Source: Pseudomonas putida (GTDB taxonomy: Bacteria; Pseudomonadota; Gammaproteobacteria; Pseudomonadales; Pseudomonadaceae). Taken from it: 64,000 bases of DNA. The notes beneath the pieces are model-generated. The model searched no databases. It was not told the origin of the DNA and worked only from the letters and a program-made list of their open reading frames with translations. Where the stretch lies: positions 4,216,001 through 4,280,000 of the forward strand of contig NZ_CP066306.1 in assembly GCF_016406145.1 (NCBI RefSeq). Direction: 5' to 3'. The number at the start of each line of letters is the position of its first letter. The first letter of the stretch is position 1. This document shows positions 8,285-19,600 of this stretch, piece after piece. The translations under genes and the position numbers were made by a program.

Positions 8285-9058
8285 ATGACCGCCGGCCCGA
8301 TCCTTTCCCTTCGCCACTACCGCGACGACGTGATCGCCCACAGCCACGACCACCCACAGCTGGTATTCGGCCTGCGCGGCCGGCTGGACTTCGAGGTGCA
8401 AGGGCATGGGGCAAAGATCGACCGTCAAAGCCTGATCGTGGTGCCGGCCGGTGCCCATCACACCTGTGGCAGCGATGCCGGTAGCCACTGCCTGGTGCTC
8501 GATTTACCGAGCGATCATTGGCTGGACGAGCAACTCGGCAAGCATGCCAACGCCAGCCGCCGTCTGCTGGACCGCTCCGCCGCGATGGGCCTGGACGCTC
8601 ACCAGCAGCATCTGGTGGACTGGCTCGCGGCAAGCCCGATGGACGATCCGCTGATCGCCCGCCAAGGGGCAGCGTTGCTGCTGGCCTGCCTCAACCCGGC
8701 GCCGACAGCCAACATCACACCCACCCATCGCCTGCCTTATGCTGCCTTCGACGGTCACATCGATCAGCACGCAGCCTACCCGCTGCAAGTGGCCGACCTG
8801 GCGAGAATCGCCGGGTTGTCCACTGCGCGGTTGCATGCACGATTTACTGCCGAGTGCGGCATGACACCTATGGATTACATTCGCCAGCGGCGCCTGCTCA
8901 AAGCGCGCAAGCTGGTTACCCAGACATTGCTGCCAATGGGCGAGATCGCCGCGCAGGTGGGATACAGCTCGCAAAGTGCGTTTTCAGCGGCGATGTTGCG
9001 CATGTTCGGGCGCATGCCGAGTGCATTGCGACGAGAATCTGGCGACAAAGAACGCTAG
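8285..9058 (+). CDS. AraC-family regulator with N-terminal cupin
   Basis: 257 residues from the ATG at 8285, preceded by GAGGA. Residues about 1-85 form an AraC-type cupin (HSHDHPQLVFGLRGRLDFEV, VVPAGAHHTC). About 165-250 is the double helix-turn-helix (ADLARIAGLSTARLHARFTAECGMTPMDYIRQRR; AAQVGYSSQSAFSAAMLRMFGRMPSALRR). The EamA exporter starts 110 bases downstream on the same strand and is a natural candidate target. Divergent from the LpxH-like gene. The inducer is unknown. Confidence 0.88.
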   Translation: MTAGPILSLRHYRDDVIAHSHDHPQLVFGLRGRLDFEVQGHGAKIDRQSLIVVPAGAHHTCGSDAGSHCLVLDLPSDHWLDEQLGKHANASRRLLDRSAAMGLDAHQQHLVDWLAASPMDDPLIARQGAALLLACLNPAPTANITPTHRLPYAAFDGHIDQHAAYPLQVADLARIAGLSTARLHARFTAECGMTPMDYIRQRRLLKARKLVTQTLLPMGEIAAQVGYSSQSAFSAAMLRMFGRMPSALRRESGDKER

Positions 9059-9168
9059 GGTGGCGACAGACCGCGTCTGTGGGTAGCTTTACACTGTGCC
9101 TGTCCCGGCCCCTTCGGGTAAACGCACAAAAAGGCCGGGCCTGACCAGACGGATTTCAAAGGACCACC

Positions 9169-10059
9169 ATGAACCAGCGTACAGCCCTGGGCGCCCTGCA
9201 CATCGGCGCACTGTTCTTCGGCCTGACCGGCGTGTTTGGCAAACTGGCCGCCAGCGCCAGCCCGGCCATCATCGTCTTCGGCCGTGCCGCCTTTGCCGTG
9301 TTCGCCCTGGCGCTGTTCGCCAGCCTCTCCGGCCCAGGCTGGCAGCGCCTGCGCAGCCAGGACGTACAGCGCCTCTTGCTGGGCGGTGTGCTGCTGGCCG
9401 GCCACTGGGTCAGCTTCTTCATCGCCGTCAAAGTCGGTGGCGTGGCTATCGCCACCCTCGGCTTCGCCAGTTTCCCGGCATTTACCGTGATACTCGAGGG
9501 GCTGCTGTTCCGCGAACGCATCCGCCGCAACGAAGCACTGCTGGTATTGCTGGTGAGCATCGGCCTGGTTCTGGTGACGCTCTCATTCGACCTAGCAAGC
9601 GAAGCCACGGGCGGACTGCTGTGGGCCCTGCTTTCCGGCCTGCTGTTCTCGCTGTTGTCGCTGACCAACCGGGCAGGCTCGGGGCGTTTGCCCGCCGTTC
9701 AGGCAGCGCTGTGGCAAAACCTCGTGGTCGGCCTGTGCCTGCTGCCGTTTGCTGTGCATGGTCTGGGCGCGGTGAAGCCCATGGATTGGCTGTGGATCGC
9801 CCTGCTAGGGGTTTTCTGCACGGGCGTCGCCCACAGCCTTTTCGTCGCCAGCCTGGCAGTGATCAAGGCGCGCACTGCCGCAGTAGTTTTCGCCATGGAA
9901 CCGGTCTACGGCATCGCTGTTGCCTGGGTGGTATTCGCCGAAACACCAACCCTGCGCATGCTGCTGGGCGGCGCACTGATCATCTTCGCCATCGTGCTTT
10001 CCAGCCGCCTCGGCGCCGAGCAGCCGCCCAGACCACGTACCGTGGTCGAGGGCACCTGA
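9169..10059 (+). CDS. EamA/DMT-family transporter
   Basis: 296 residues with ten predicted hydrophobic helices in two EamA repeats (about 8-140 and 152-285). The ribosome site is AAAGGACCACC. Drug/metabolite transporters of this class usually export amino acids or other small metabolites; the substrate cannot be read from sequence. The stop codon abuts the last codon of the convergent SelW-like gene with no gap. The AraC gene lies just upstream. Confidence 0.9.
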   Translation: MNQRTALGALHIGALFFGLTGVFGKLAASASPAIIVFGRAAFAVFALALFASLSGPGWQRLRSQDVQRLLLGGVLLAGHWVSFFIAVKVGGVAIATLGFASFPAFTVILEGLLFRERIRRNEALLVLLVSIGLVLVTLSFDLASEATGGLLWALLSGLLFSLLSLTNRAGSGRLPAVQAALWQNLVVGLCLLPFAVHGLGAVKPMDWLWIALLGVFCTGVAHSLFVASLAVIKARTAAVVFAMEPVYGIAVAWVVFAETPTLRMLLGGALIIFAIVLSSRLGAEQPPRPRTVVEGT

Positions 10060-10341
10060 TCAGCGATCGGTGTGCCCAAGGTCGCGCTGCGGGTCGATCT
10101 GGTCACGCACACGCTGCTTGAGCACCTTGGCCTCGGGGAAACCACCGTCAGCCTTGCGCTCCCAGATCTGCACGCCATTGCAGGTGATGCGGAAGGTGCC
10201 GCCGGTAGCGGGCTCCAGTGCCACCCGGGCCAGGTCGTCGGCGAAGGTACTGAGCAGTTCCTGGGCCAGCCAGGCGGCGCGCAGCAGCCATTGGCACTGC
10301 GTGCAATATGTGATGACGATTTCCGGCTTGTTGTCGGCCAT
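10060..10341 (-). CDS. SelT/SelW/SelH (Rdx) family protein with CxxC
   Basis: 93 residues. The Rdx thioredoxin-like motif is CTQC (residues 14-17) after EIVITY. The selenocysteine of animal SelW homologues is replaced here by cysteine. GTFRITCNGVQIWERK and GGFPEAKVLKQRVRDQI are conserved across bacterial members. A thiol-redox role is assumed for the family, and the partner is unknown. It faces the EamA gene tail to tail and is divergent from the patatin gene. Confidence 0.9.
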   Translation of the reverse strand: MADNKPEIVITYCTQCQWLLRAAWLAQELLSTFADDLARVALEPATGGTFRITCNGVQIWERKADGGFPEAKVLKQRVRDQIDPQRDLGHTDR

Positions 10342-10407
10342 GGTGCGCTTTCTCCAGGTGGGGGCCGCTTATACTAGCGGTCTTTAGCCCCCTGTTTGAG
10401 ACTCAAG

Positions 10408-12591
10408 ATGCGCCGCCTGCTGTTCTGCCTTTTACTGACGCTCAGCTCATTCACCGTGCTCGCCGAGGCGGCACGCCCCAAGGTCGGCCTGGTACTCTCC
10501 GGGGGCGCCGCCCGTGGCCTGGCCCACATCGGCGTACTCAAGGCCCTGGAGGAACAGGGCGTGCGCATCGACGCCATCGCCGGCACCAGCATGGGCGCAG
10601 TGGTTGGCGGCCTGTATGCATCCGGCTACAGCATCGATGAGCTGGAAAAGCTCGCCACCACGCTCGACTGGCAGCAGGCGTTGTCAGATGCTCCACCGCG
10701 CAAGGACGTGCCTTTCCGGCGCAAGCAGGATGACCGTGACTTTCTGGTCAAGCAGAAGCTGAGTTTTCGAGACGACGGCAGCCTCGGCCTGCCACTGGGG
10801 GTGATTCAGGGCCAGAACCTCGCACTGCTGCTGGAAAGCAAGCTGGCCCACACAGCCGATACCCGCGATTTCGACAAGTTGCCGATACCGTTCCGCGCCG
10901 TGGCAACCGACATCGCCAGCGGCGAGAAGGTGGTATTCCGCCGCGGCCACCTACCCCAAGTGATCCGCGCCAGCATGTCGATCCCGGCGGTCTTCGCCCC
11001 GGTCGAGCTTGATGGGCGCCTGCTGGTGGATGGCGGCATGGTCGACAACATACCCGTGGATGTGGCCCGGGACATGGGCGTTGATCTGGCCATCGTCGTC
11101 GATATCGGCACCCCGCTGCGTGACCGCAAGCAACTGGCCACGGTGGTGGATGTACTCAACCAGTCGATCACCCTGATGACCCGGCGCAACTCCGAAGAAC
11201 AACTGGCCAGTTTGCATAGGGATGACATCCTCATCCAGCCACAGCTGGCCGCGTTCGGCGTCACCGACTTTGGCCGCGCGCGCGACATGATCGAGGCCGG
11301 CTACCGTGCAACCCGCCTGCTCGACCCTCGCCTGGCTGCCCTGCGCCAGCCTGAAGGCGATGCCGAACTGGCCATGGCACGCTCACCGCGCCAGCGCACC
11401 CCGATGATCACCGCCATCAAGGTGGAGAACGATTCCAAGGTCAGCGATGACGTGATCCGCTATTACATCCGCCAGCCGATCGGCGAGCCGCTGGAACTCG
11501 ACCGCCTGCAAACCGACATGGGCACCCTGTATGGCCTGGACTACTTCGACCGTGTGCAATACCGCGTGGTCCATAAAGGCAACGACAACACTTTAGTGAT
11601 CAACGCCCGTGGCAAGCGCGGCGGCACCGATTACCTGCGCCTGGGCCTGAACCTGTCGGACGACCTGCGCGGGGACAGCGCCTTCAACCTGGGCGCCAGC
11701 TATCGGGTCAATGGTATCAACCAGTTGGGCGCCGAGTGGCTGACGCGCGCGCAGATCGGTGACAAGCAGGAGCTCTACAGCGAGTTCTACCAGCCGCTTG
11801 ACGTGGGTTCACGCTATTTCATCGCACCTTATCTGGACTTCGGCTCACAGAACATCGAAGCCACCCTGGATAGCGATCCGGTAGCCGAATACCGTCTCGA
11901 GCGCTATGGCTTCGGCCTCAACGTCGGCCGCCAGATCGGCACCTATGGCGAAGTGCGCCTGGGTGCGGGCAAGGCCTGGGGCGAGGCCGAGGTGCGCATT
12001 GGTGAACAGGACCTGCCCAAGGTCAGTTTCAACGAAGGTTTCTACGAGCTGAAATACTCGTTCGACACGCTCGACAATGTGTACTTCCCGCACAGTGGCG
12101 AGAATATAGGCCTGACCCTGCGCAAATACGACAAATCGCTGGACTCGGACGCGGACTATCGCCAGTGGATGTTCAATCTGGACAAGGCTTTGAGCAGCGG
12201 GCCGAACACGCTGGTGCTCGGTGGTGGGTATGGACGCACGCTCGACGACACCGAAGTCGTGACGTCGAGCTTTGTGCTTGGCGGGGCGCGCCAACTGTCC
12301 GGGTTCCGCCAGGACTCGGTATCAGGGCAGAACGTGAGCCTGCTGCGCATGGTCTATTACCGCCGCCTCACGCCGCGTTCCTATCTGCCGCTGGACTTCC
12401 CGCTTTACATAGGCGGGTCACTGGAGCGCGGACGGGCGTGGAACAACGACAACGAGTTCGACAGTGGCTACATCAATGCCGCCAGTATCTTCCTGGGCCT
12501 AGACACGCCACTCGGGCCGTTGAGCCTCAGCTATGGAGCCAACAGTGCGGATGAGCAGGCAATCTACTTGAACCTGGGGAATACATTCTGA
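10408..12591 (+). CDS. plpD: PlpD-like patatin phospholipase with POTRA and outer-membrane barrel (type Vd secretion)
   Basis: 727 residues from the ATG at 10408; a TTG at 10396 is also in frame. Signal peptide 1-22. The patatin domain (about 25-330) has oxyanion loop SGGAARG (31-37), nucleophile Ser61 in GTSMG and Asp208 in VDGGMVDNIP, giving a Ser-Asp dyad. A POTRA domain follows (about 333-395, ITAIKVENDSKVSDDVIRYYIRQPIGEPL), then a C-terminal Omp85-like barrel ending in Phe (YLNLGNTF). P. aeruginosa PlpD has the same order and is a phospholipase A1 exported through its own barrel. All active-site residues are intact. Confidence 0.92.
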   Translation: MRRLLFCLLLTLSSFTVLAEAARPKVGLVLSGGAARGLAHIGVLKALEEQGVRIDAIAGTSMGAVVGGLYASGYSIDELEKLATTLDWQQALSDAPPRKDVPFRRKQDDRDFLVKQKLSFRDDGSLGLPLGVIQGQNLALLLESKLAHTADTRDFDKLPIPFRAVATDIASGEKVVFRRGHLPQVIRASMSIPAVFAPVELDGRLLVDGGMVDNIPVDVARDMGVDLAIVVDIGTPLRDRKQLATVVDVLNQSITLMTRRNSEEQLASLHRDDILIQPQLAAFGVTDFGRARDMIEAGYRATRLLDPRLAALRQPEGDAELAMARSPRQRTPMITAIKVENDSKVSDDVIRYYIRQPIGEPLELDRLQTDMGTLYGLDYFDRVQYRVVHKGNDNTLVINARGKRGGTDYLRLGLNLSDDLRGDSAFNLGASYRVNGINQLGAEWLTRAQIGDKQELYSEFYQPLDVGSRYFIAPYLDFGSQNIEATLDSDPVAEYRLERYGFGLNVGRQIGTYGEVRLGAGKAWGEAEVRIGEQDLPKVSFNEGFYELKYSFDTLDNVYFPHSGENIGLTLRKYDKSLDSDADYRQWMFNLDKALSSGPNTLVLGGGYGRTLDDTEVVTSSFVLGGARQLSGFRQDSVSGQNVSLLRMVYYRRLTPRSYLPLDFPLYIGGSLERGRAWNNDNEFDSGYINAASIFLGLDTPLGPLSLSYGANSADEQAIYLNLGNTF

Positions 12592-12612
12592 GCTTTAAGC
12601 CCGAACCGGGCC

Positions 12613-13050
12613 TCAGGATTTTTCCAGGTTGGCCAAAATTTTCGCATGCACCCGCATGCACACATCCAGGTCAGCCTCATCAACTCCGGTGAACAATTCC
12701 AGGCGCAAGGCATTGGCGATAGTTTCGATCTGCTCGATCAGCGGCTTGGCCGGAGGACACAACTGGATTTTCTTCGCCCGCCGGTCCTCAAGCACCGCCT
12801 GGCGTCGAACCAGGCCCTGGCTTTCCAGGCTGTCTAGCAGACGCGCCAAGGTCGGGCCTTCAACGCCTACACTTTGCGCCAGCTCGCGCTGGGTCGGCGC
12901 TTCTTCAAAACGAGCCAGGTGCAGCAACACCAGCCAGCGCGCCTGGGACAGGTTGAGCCCGGCCAGGCGGCGATCCAGTTCGGCACGCCAGCCACGGGAC
13001 ATCTGGGCCAGCTGCATGCCGAAACGGTGTTGGTTGTCGGTCAGGGGCAT
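12613..13050 (-). CDS. MarR/SlyA-family transcriptional regulator
   Basis: 145 residues from the ATG at 13050; an in-frame TTG at 13056 would add two residues. The winged helix is clear: SQARWLVLLHLARFEEAPTQRELAQSVGVEGPTLARLLDSLESQGLV, then the wing RRQAVLEDRRAKKIQL. MarR proteins bind DNA as dimers and usually repress their own gene and neighbours. A perfect inverted repeat stands just upstream of the start (13062-13084). Convergent with plpD; recQ lies upstream on the same strand. Confidence 0.92.
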   Translation of the reverse strand: MPLTDNQHRFGMQLAQMSRGWRAELDRRLAGLNLSQARWLVLLHLARFEEAPTQRELAQSVGVEGPTLARLLDSLESQGLVRRQAVLEDRRAKKIQLCPPAKPLIEQIETIANALRLELFTGVDEADLDVCMRVHAKILANLEKS

Positions 13051-13061
13051 AAACAACTCAT

Positions 13062-13084
13062 TGACTAGAACTAATTATTAGTCA
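13062..13084. promoter_or_regulatory. candidate operator for the adjacent MarR-type regulator
   Basis: TGACTA (13062-13067) and TAGTCA (13079-13084) form perfect 6-bp arms around an 11-bp AT-rich spacer. The site begins 11 bases upstream of the regulator's ATG. Its size suits a MarR dimer. Autoregulation is inferred. Confidence 0.5.
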
Positions 13085-13191
13085 GCTAACCATGCCCCGG
13101 GCCATCAGGCAAGACTGCCCTACCCGCAAACGCCTGAAAATCGTCAAAAAGGATGACATTGATCAGCGGATGTCCGAAATGTCTTCCATCG

Positions 13192-15336
<2,145 letters not shown>

Positions 15337-15580
15337 GTGCAACTCCACAAATCGCCGTACCATCCTGGACACAGGCTGGACGAAAAACCCGCTCCGCACA
15401 CGCCAAATGCGTAAGCGGCTTTTGCCAGAGGCCGGGGAAACCCGCTCCTGGGTGAAAAACCGCGAAGTATACCCCAGTGCCAGCCTGTGCAGGATGCCCG
15501 GTGACAGACGTTCCCTTTGCCCCGCCATCGCCGCAAGGTGCTAGAATTCACTATCGTTTATTCCCCAAGGTAGCCCTGTA

Positions 15581-16168
15581 ATGTCCTTCGCCGAGCAACT
15601 GACCCGCCTGCAAGCCTTCCTCGACGCCGACGAGCTGCACGAAGAAGCGCTGGACTACGTCGCCGCCCACGGCTACCTGACCGCGCTGTCGATCTGCTCG
15701 GAAGACGTCCCCGAGCGTGAATGGATCGACGCGCTGTTCGCCGAAGAGCCCCATTACGCCAGCGATGCCCAGCGCACCGAGATCGAAGCTACCCTGGTGG
15801 CACTGAAGGGCCACATCGCCCGTCAACTGGCCAGCGATGAAGAATTCGACCTGCCGTGCGACCTGGACCTGACCGACGAGCCGGACGATTCCGACCTGCG
15901 CGGCTGGTGCATCGGCTTCATGGAAGGCGTTTTCCTGCGTGAAGAGGCCTGGTTCGAGAACGCCGAAGAAGAAGTCAGCGAGATGCTGCTGCCGATCATG
16001 GTCGGTTCGGGCCTGTTCGACGAACAACCGGAATTCGCCGACATCGCCAGCAATGCCAACCTGCAGGACGACATGATCGTGCAGATCCCAGAGGCGCTGA
16101 GCGCGTTGTTCCTGCTGCTGCACGCGCCTGACGAGAAGCCTGCGCTGCTCAAGCCACGCCACCACTGA
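15581..16168 (+). CDS. YecA/YgfB (UPF0149) family protein
   Basis: 195 residues, very acidic. The family signature is LRGWCIGFMEGVFLREEAWF. No C-terminal SEC-C metal-binding motif is present, so this is the short form. The function is not firmly known; YgfB in P. aeruginosa affects stress and resistance regulation. The ribosome site is CAAGG. ybaN starts 8 bases after the stop, so they form a unit. Divergent from recQ across 244 bases in which no clear regulatory element was recognised. Confidence 0.9.
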   Translation: MSFAEQLTRLQAFLDADELHEEALDYVAAHGYLTALSICSEDVPEREWIDALFAEEPHYASDAQRTEIEATLVALKGHIARQLASDEEFDLPCDLDLTDEPDDSDLRGWCIGFMEGVFLREEAWFENAEEEVSEMLLPIMVGSGLFDEQPEFADIASNANLQDDMIVQIPEALSALFLLLHAPDEKPALLKPRHH

Positions 16169-16175
16169 GTCGGCT

Positions 16176-16541
16176 GTGCGCTACCTGCTGCTGGCCATAG
16201 GCTGGCTCAGCGTCGCGCTGGGGGTGCTGGGGATCTTCCTGCCGGTGTTGCCCACCACCCCTTTTCTGCTGCTGGCGGCGGCCTGCTTCGCCCGCAGCTC
16301 GCCACGCTTTCATCACTGGCTGGTCAACCACCCCACACTGGGGCCGTGGATCCGCGACTACCTGAGCGGTGAAGGTATCCCCTTGAAGGGCAAGGTATAC
16401 GCCATCGGCCTGATGTGGGCGAGCATCGGCCTGTCCTGCTACCTGGTGCCCCTGTTCTGGGCACGGGCATTCATGCTGACCAGTGCGGTGCTTGTGAGCC
16501 TGTACATCCTCAAGCAGAAGACATTGCACCGGCCAGGCTGA
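16176..16541 (+). CDS. YbaN/DUF454 inner-membrane protein
   Basis: 121 residues from a GTG 8 bases after the yecA-like stop. Hydrophobic helices lie at about 4-38 and 72-112. The family signature is GIFLPVLPTTPFLLLAAACFARSSPRFHHWL. DUF454 proteins are small inner-membrane proteins of unknown function. A strong hairpin at 16559-16590 closes the unit before the convergent adhesin gene. Confidence 0.9.
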   Translation: MRYLLLAIGWLSVALGVLGIFLPVLPTTPFLLLAAACFARSSPRFHHWLVNHPTLGPWIRDYLSGEGIPLKGKVYAIGLMWASIGLSCYLVPLFWARAFMLTSAVLVSLYILKQKTLHRPG

Positions 16542-16558
16542 ACAGCGCAGCCGGCTCT

Positions 16559-16590
16559 GGCGCTATCGCCGGCAATCCGGAGATAGCGCC
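16559..16590. terminator. hairpin between convergent ybaN-like and adhesin genes
   Basis: GGCGCTATC (16559-16567) pairs perfectly with GATAGCGCC (16582-16590). An inner CCGG/CCGG stem continues it with one mismatch. There is no T-tract on either side, so it may be a bidirectional termination structure or a degenerate REP. Confidence 0.5.
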
Positions 16591-16623
16591 ACAAGCTTCA
16601 AGCAAACTTGCAGGCCGCGCAGC

Positions 16624-19600
16624 TCACACCGTGTCCACCTTCAACGAATGATCATCGATCATCCCGTTGATGATGGTCGCCGTATCCGGCCCCGCCGATA
16701 TCACCCCGCCCGCCCCTGCCGTCACACCGTAGTGCTGCGCGAGGTCAACGCCGGCCAGGTCGATCGTCTGCGTCGGCGCCGCCCCCGCCACGCTGCTCAC
16801 TTCGATGGTCGATACCACAGTCGCCCCGGCGCCACTGACCTTGAAGTGCAGGTAGTCATCCAGGGACGCCGCCGTGGCGTGTTCACCCTGCAACAGCTGC
16901 GACAGGTCGAGCTTGTCGCTGCCTGGGGTGAAATCGTTGAGCGTGTCATGGCCGCTGTCGTTCTTCTGCCATACGAACGTGTCGCTGCCATTGCCACCGG
17001 TCAAAATGTCATTGCCGCCTCCCCCTGTGAGCACATCATTGCCTGCACCGCCGTTGAGCACGTTGTCGGCACTGTTGCCGATCAAGGTGTCGCCAAAGTC
17101 CGAGCCGATCAGGTTGTAAATGCCACTCAAGGTTTCAACGCCCGCACCTCCTGTGTCCTGCGGCCCTTCAAGGCTGAGGTCGACGGTGACCGCGCCCTCG
17201 GCTTGAGCATAGTCAGCCGTAGCGCTCGCCCCCTGGGCAGCGGCGGCATGCGCTTCAAGCGACGCAATGTCGATGACTCCAGCAGTGAAGTGCTCACTGC
17301 CAGCGCCCGTGAGCGGGGCCGCGTCCTGCGCATTGGCGTAGTCGAGGACCATGTTAAGTGTGTAGCTCTCGCTGCCTTTGCCTGCACCCAACGGGTCGCT
17401 GAGGTGAATGCTGTACACCCCGTCATGGCTGGCAGTGAAGCTGTCGCCTGAGGCGATGGCCTGGTAGCTGCCACCGGCATCCTTCCACTGCATTGCCAGG
17501 TCGCCGCCATCGGGCGTGTGATTCAGCTGCAGGGCTTCACCTTTGCGCAGGGTGACATTGATCACTTCTTCGGCATTGCCTTGGGCGTTGACCATGCCGG
17601 ACGCGCCCAGGTAGCCGAGCACCACCAGCGCCGCGGTCATGCTGCTGGTATCGAGGGTGAACGCGCTGCGATCGACAACCCGTTGCTCCTGCCCCCTACC
17701 GTACCCGGCGCCACATTCGGCTATCGAATTGTCGTGCACGTTGATCGTGATGGTCGCGGTGCTTTCGTCACCATCAGCATCACGAATGGTGTAGACGAAG
17801 GTGTCGGTAGCATCCCGCGGTGCCACGACGCTCGGGTCGGAGTGGTAAACCGCATTCCCCCTGGCGTCCAGTATGAGGAAACCATACTGGCCAACCACCT
17901 GGCTGCCGAGCTGACCTATAGCCGAGGTGCAGGTGTCATCGCCAGCGCGTACGCCCACCACGTAGCCGCAATCGCCCGGCACGTCAGCGCCGATCACATC
18001 GTTGGACAGGACATTGCCACGCACCTCCTCACCTTTGCTGACACTTACAAAATCGCAATGGGCCTGCGGCACGTCATCCACGATAGTGATGGTGACACTG
18101 CTGGTGGTCCAGTTACCTTGCGTATCCTCGACCCTGTAAGTAAACGACTCACCGACGGTATTGGCACCATCGTTGGCATGGGTCGGCGAATTCGCTGGCG
18201 AAGTCAGGGTGTAGGTGTAGGAGCCGTCTGCGTTCAGGTGGATCTGACCGTACTCGCCTATGCCATTGCCTATCAGGCTGTAGGTCAAAGCACCGACGCC
18301 GCCACCGACCTGTCCGACCAGGCTGCCGACAGCCGTTTCGGCAGTCGAGCAAGACTCACTGCCGTTGACACTCCCTGCCGCCAGGTCGTGGCCATCCTTG
18401 GTCAGGTCAAGCGCTTTTTCGTAAACCGTGACCCCACCGTCGCCACAGGGTTGAAGCGACTGGTCATGTACGTTGATGGTCACGGTAGCGGTACTTTCGT
18501 CGCCGTCGGCATCGCGAATGGTGTAAACAAAGGTGTCGAGCGCATCCCGCGGCGCTACGGCATTGGGGTTGGAGTGATACTCGGCGTTGCCCTTGGCATC
18601 GAGGGTCAGGTAGCCGTACTGCCCATACACATGGCTGTCGAGCTGGCCGCTGGCAGAGGTGGAGGTGTCATGCCCCGCGCGCACGCCAATCACATAGGCG
18701 CCGTCACTCGAGGTATCGGCACCCACCACATCGTTATACATCACGTTGCCGCGCACGATGTCGCCCTTGCCCACGCTGACGAAATCGCAATGGGCTTGCG
18801 GGACGTCATCGACGATGGTGATGCTGACGCTGCTGGTGGTCCAGTTGCCCACCGTGTCCTGCACCCGGTAGGTGAAGGATTCGGTGACGGTATTGGCGCC
18901 GTCGTTGGCATGGTTCGGCGAGTTCGCCGGCGAGGTAAGGGTGTAGGTATATGAACCATCAGCATTGAGGAGCAACTGGCCGTATTGGCCAACGGCATCA
19001 CCGACCAAGGTGTAGGTCAACGCCCCCACGCCTCCTGCGACCTGGCCGACCAGGCTGCCGGAAGCGGTCTCGCGGGTCGACTCGGGGTGGCTGCCGGTGA
19101 CAGTTCCAGCAGCCAGGTCGTGGCCATCCCGATGCAGGTCCAGCGCGTTTTCGTAGACCTTGACGCCCCCGTCACCACATGGCTGCAGTGAAGGGTTGTG
19201 CACATTGATGGTGATGGTCGTGGTGCTCTCGTCGCCGTCGGCATCACGAACGGTGTAGACGAAAGTATCCAGCGCATCCCGCGGCGCTACGGCATCGGGA
19301 TTGGAGTGGTACTCGGCATTGCCTTGGGCATCGATGATCAGATAGCCGTACTGGCCATGCACCTGACTGTCGAGCTGGCCGAGCGCAGAGCTTGAGGTAT
19401 CGTTGCCAGCGCGCACGCCTACCACGTACTTGCCATCGCTCAGGGTGTCGGCACCGACCACATCGTTGTACATGACATTGCCGCTGACCACATCACCTTT
19501 GGCGACACTGACGAAATCGGCGTTAGCCGTCGGTACATCGTCGACGATGCTGATGACGATCGTGCTGGTGGTCGAATTACCCTGAGAATCCTGCACCTGG

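Noticed and set aside
10060..10341. Selenocysteine protein
   Set aside because: The SelW-like motif is CxxC with no in-frame TGA, so no selenocysteine is used.
15337..15528. A 64-residue N-terminal extension of RecQ
   Set aside because: It has no RecQ similarity; the ATG at 15336 has a ribosome site and gives the usual RecQ start.
17518..18954. A 478-codon plus-strand frame opposite the adhesin C-terminal half
   Set aside because: Same cause: antisense of GC-rich repeat DNA. No ribosome site and no recognisable domain.
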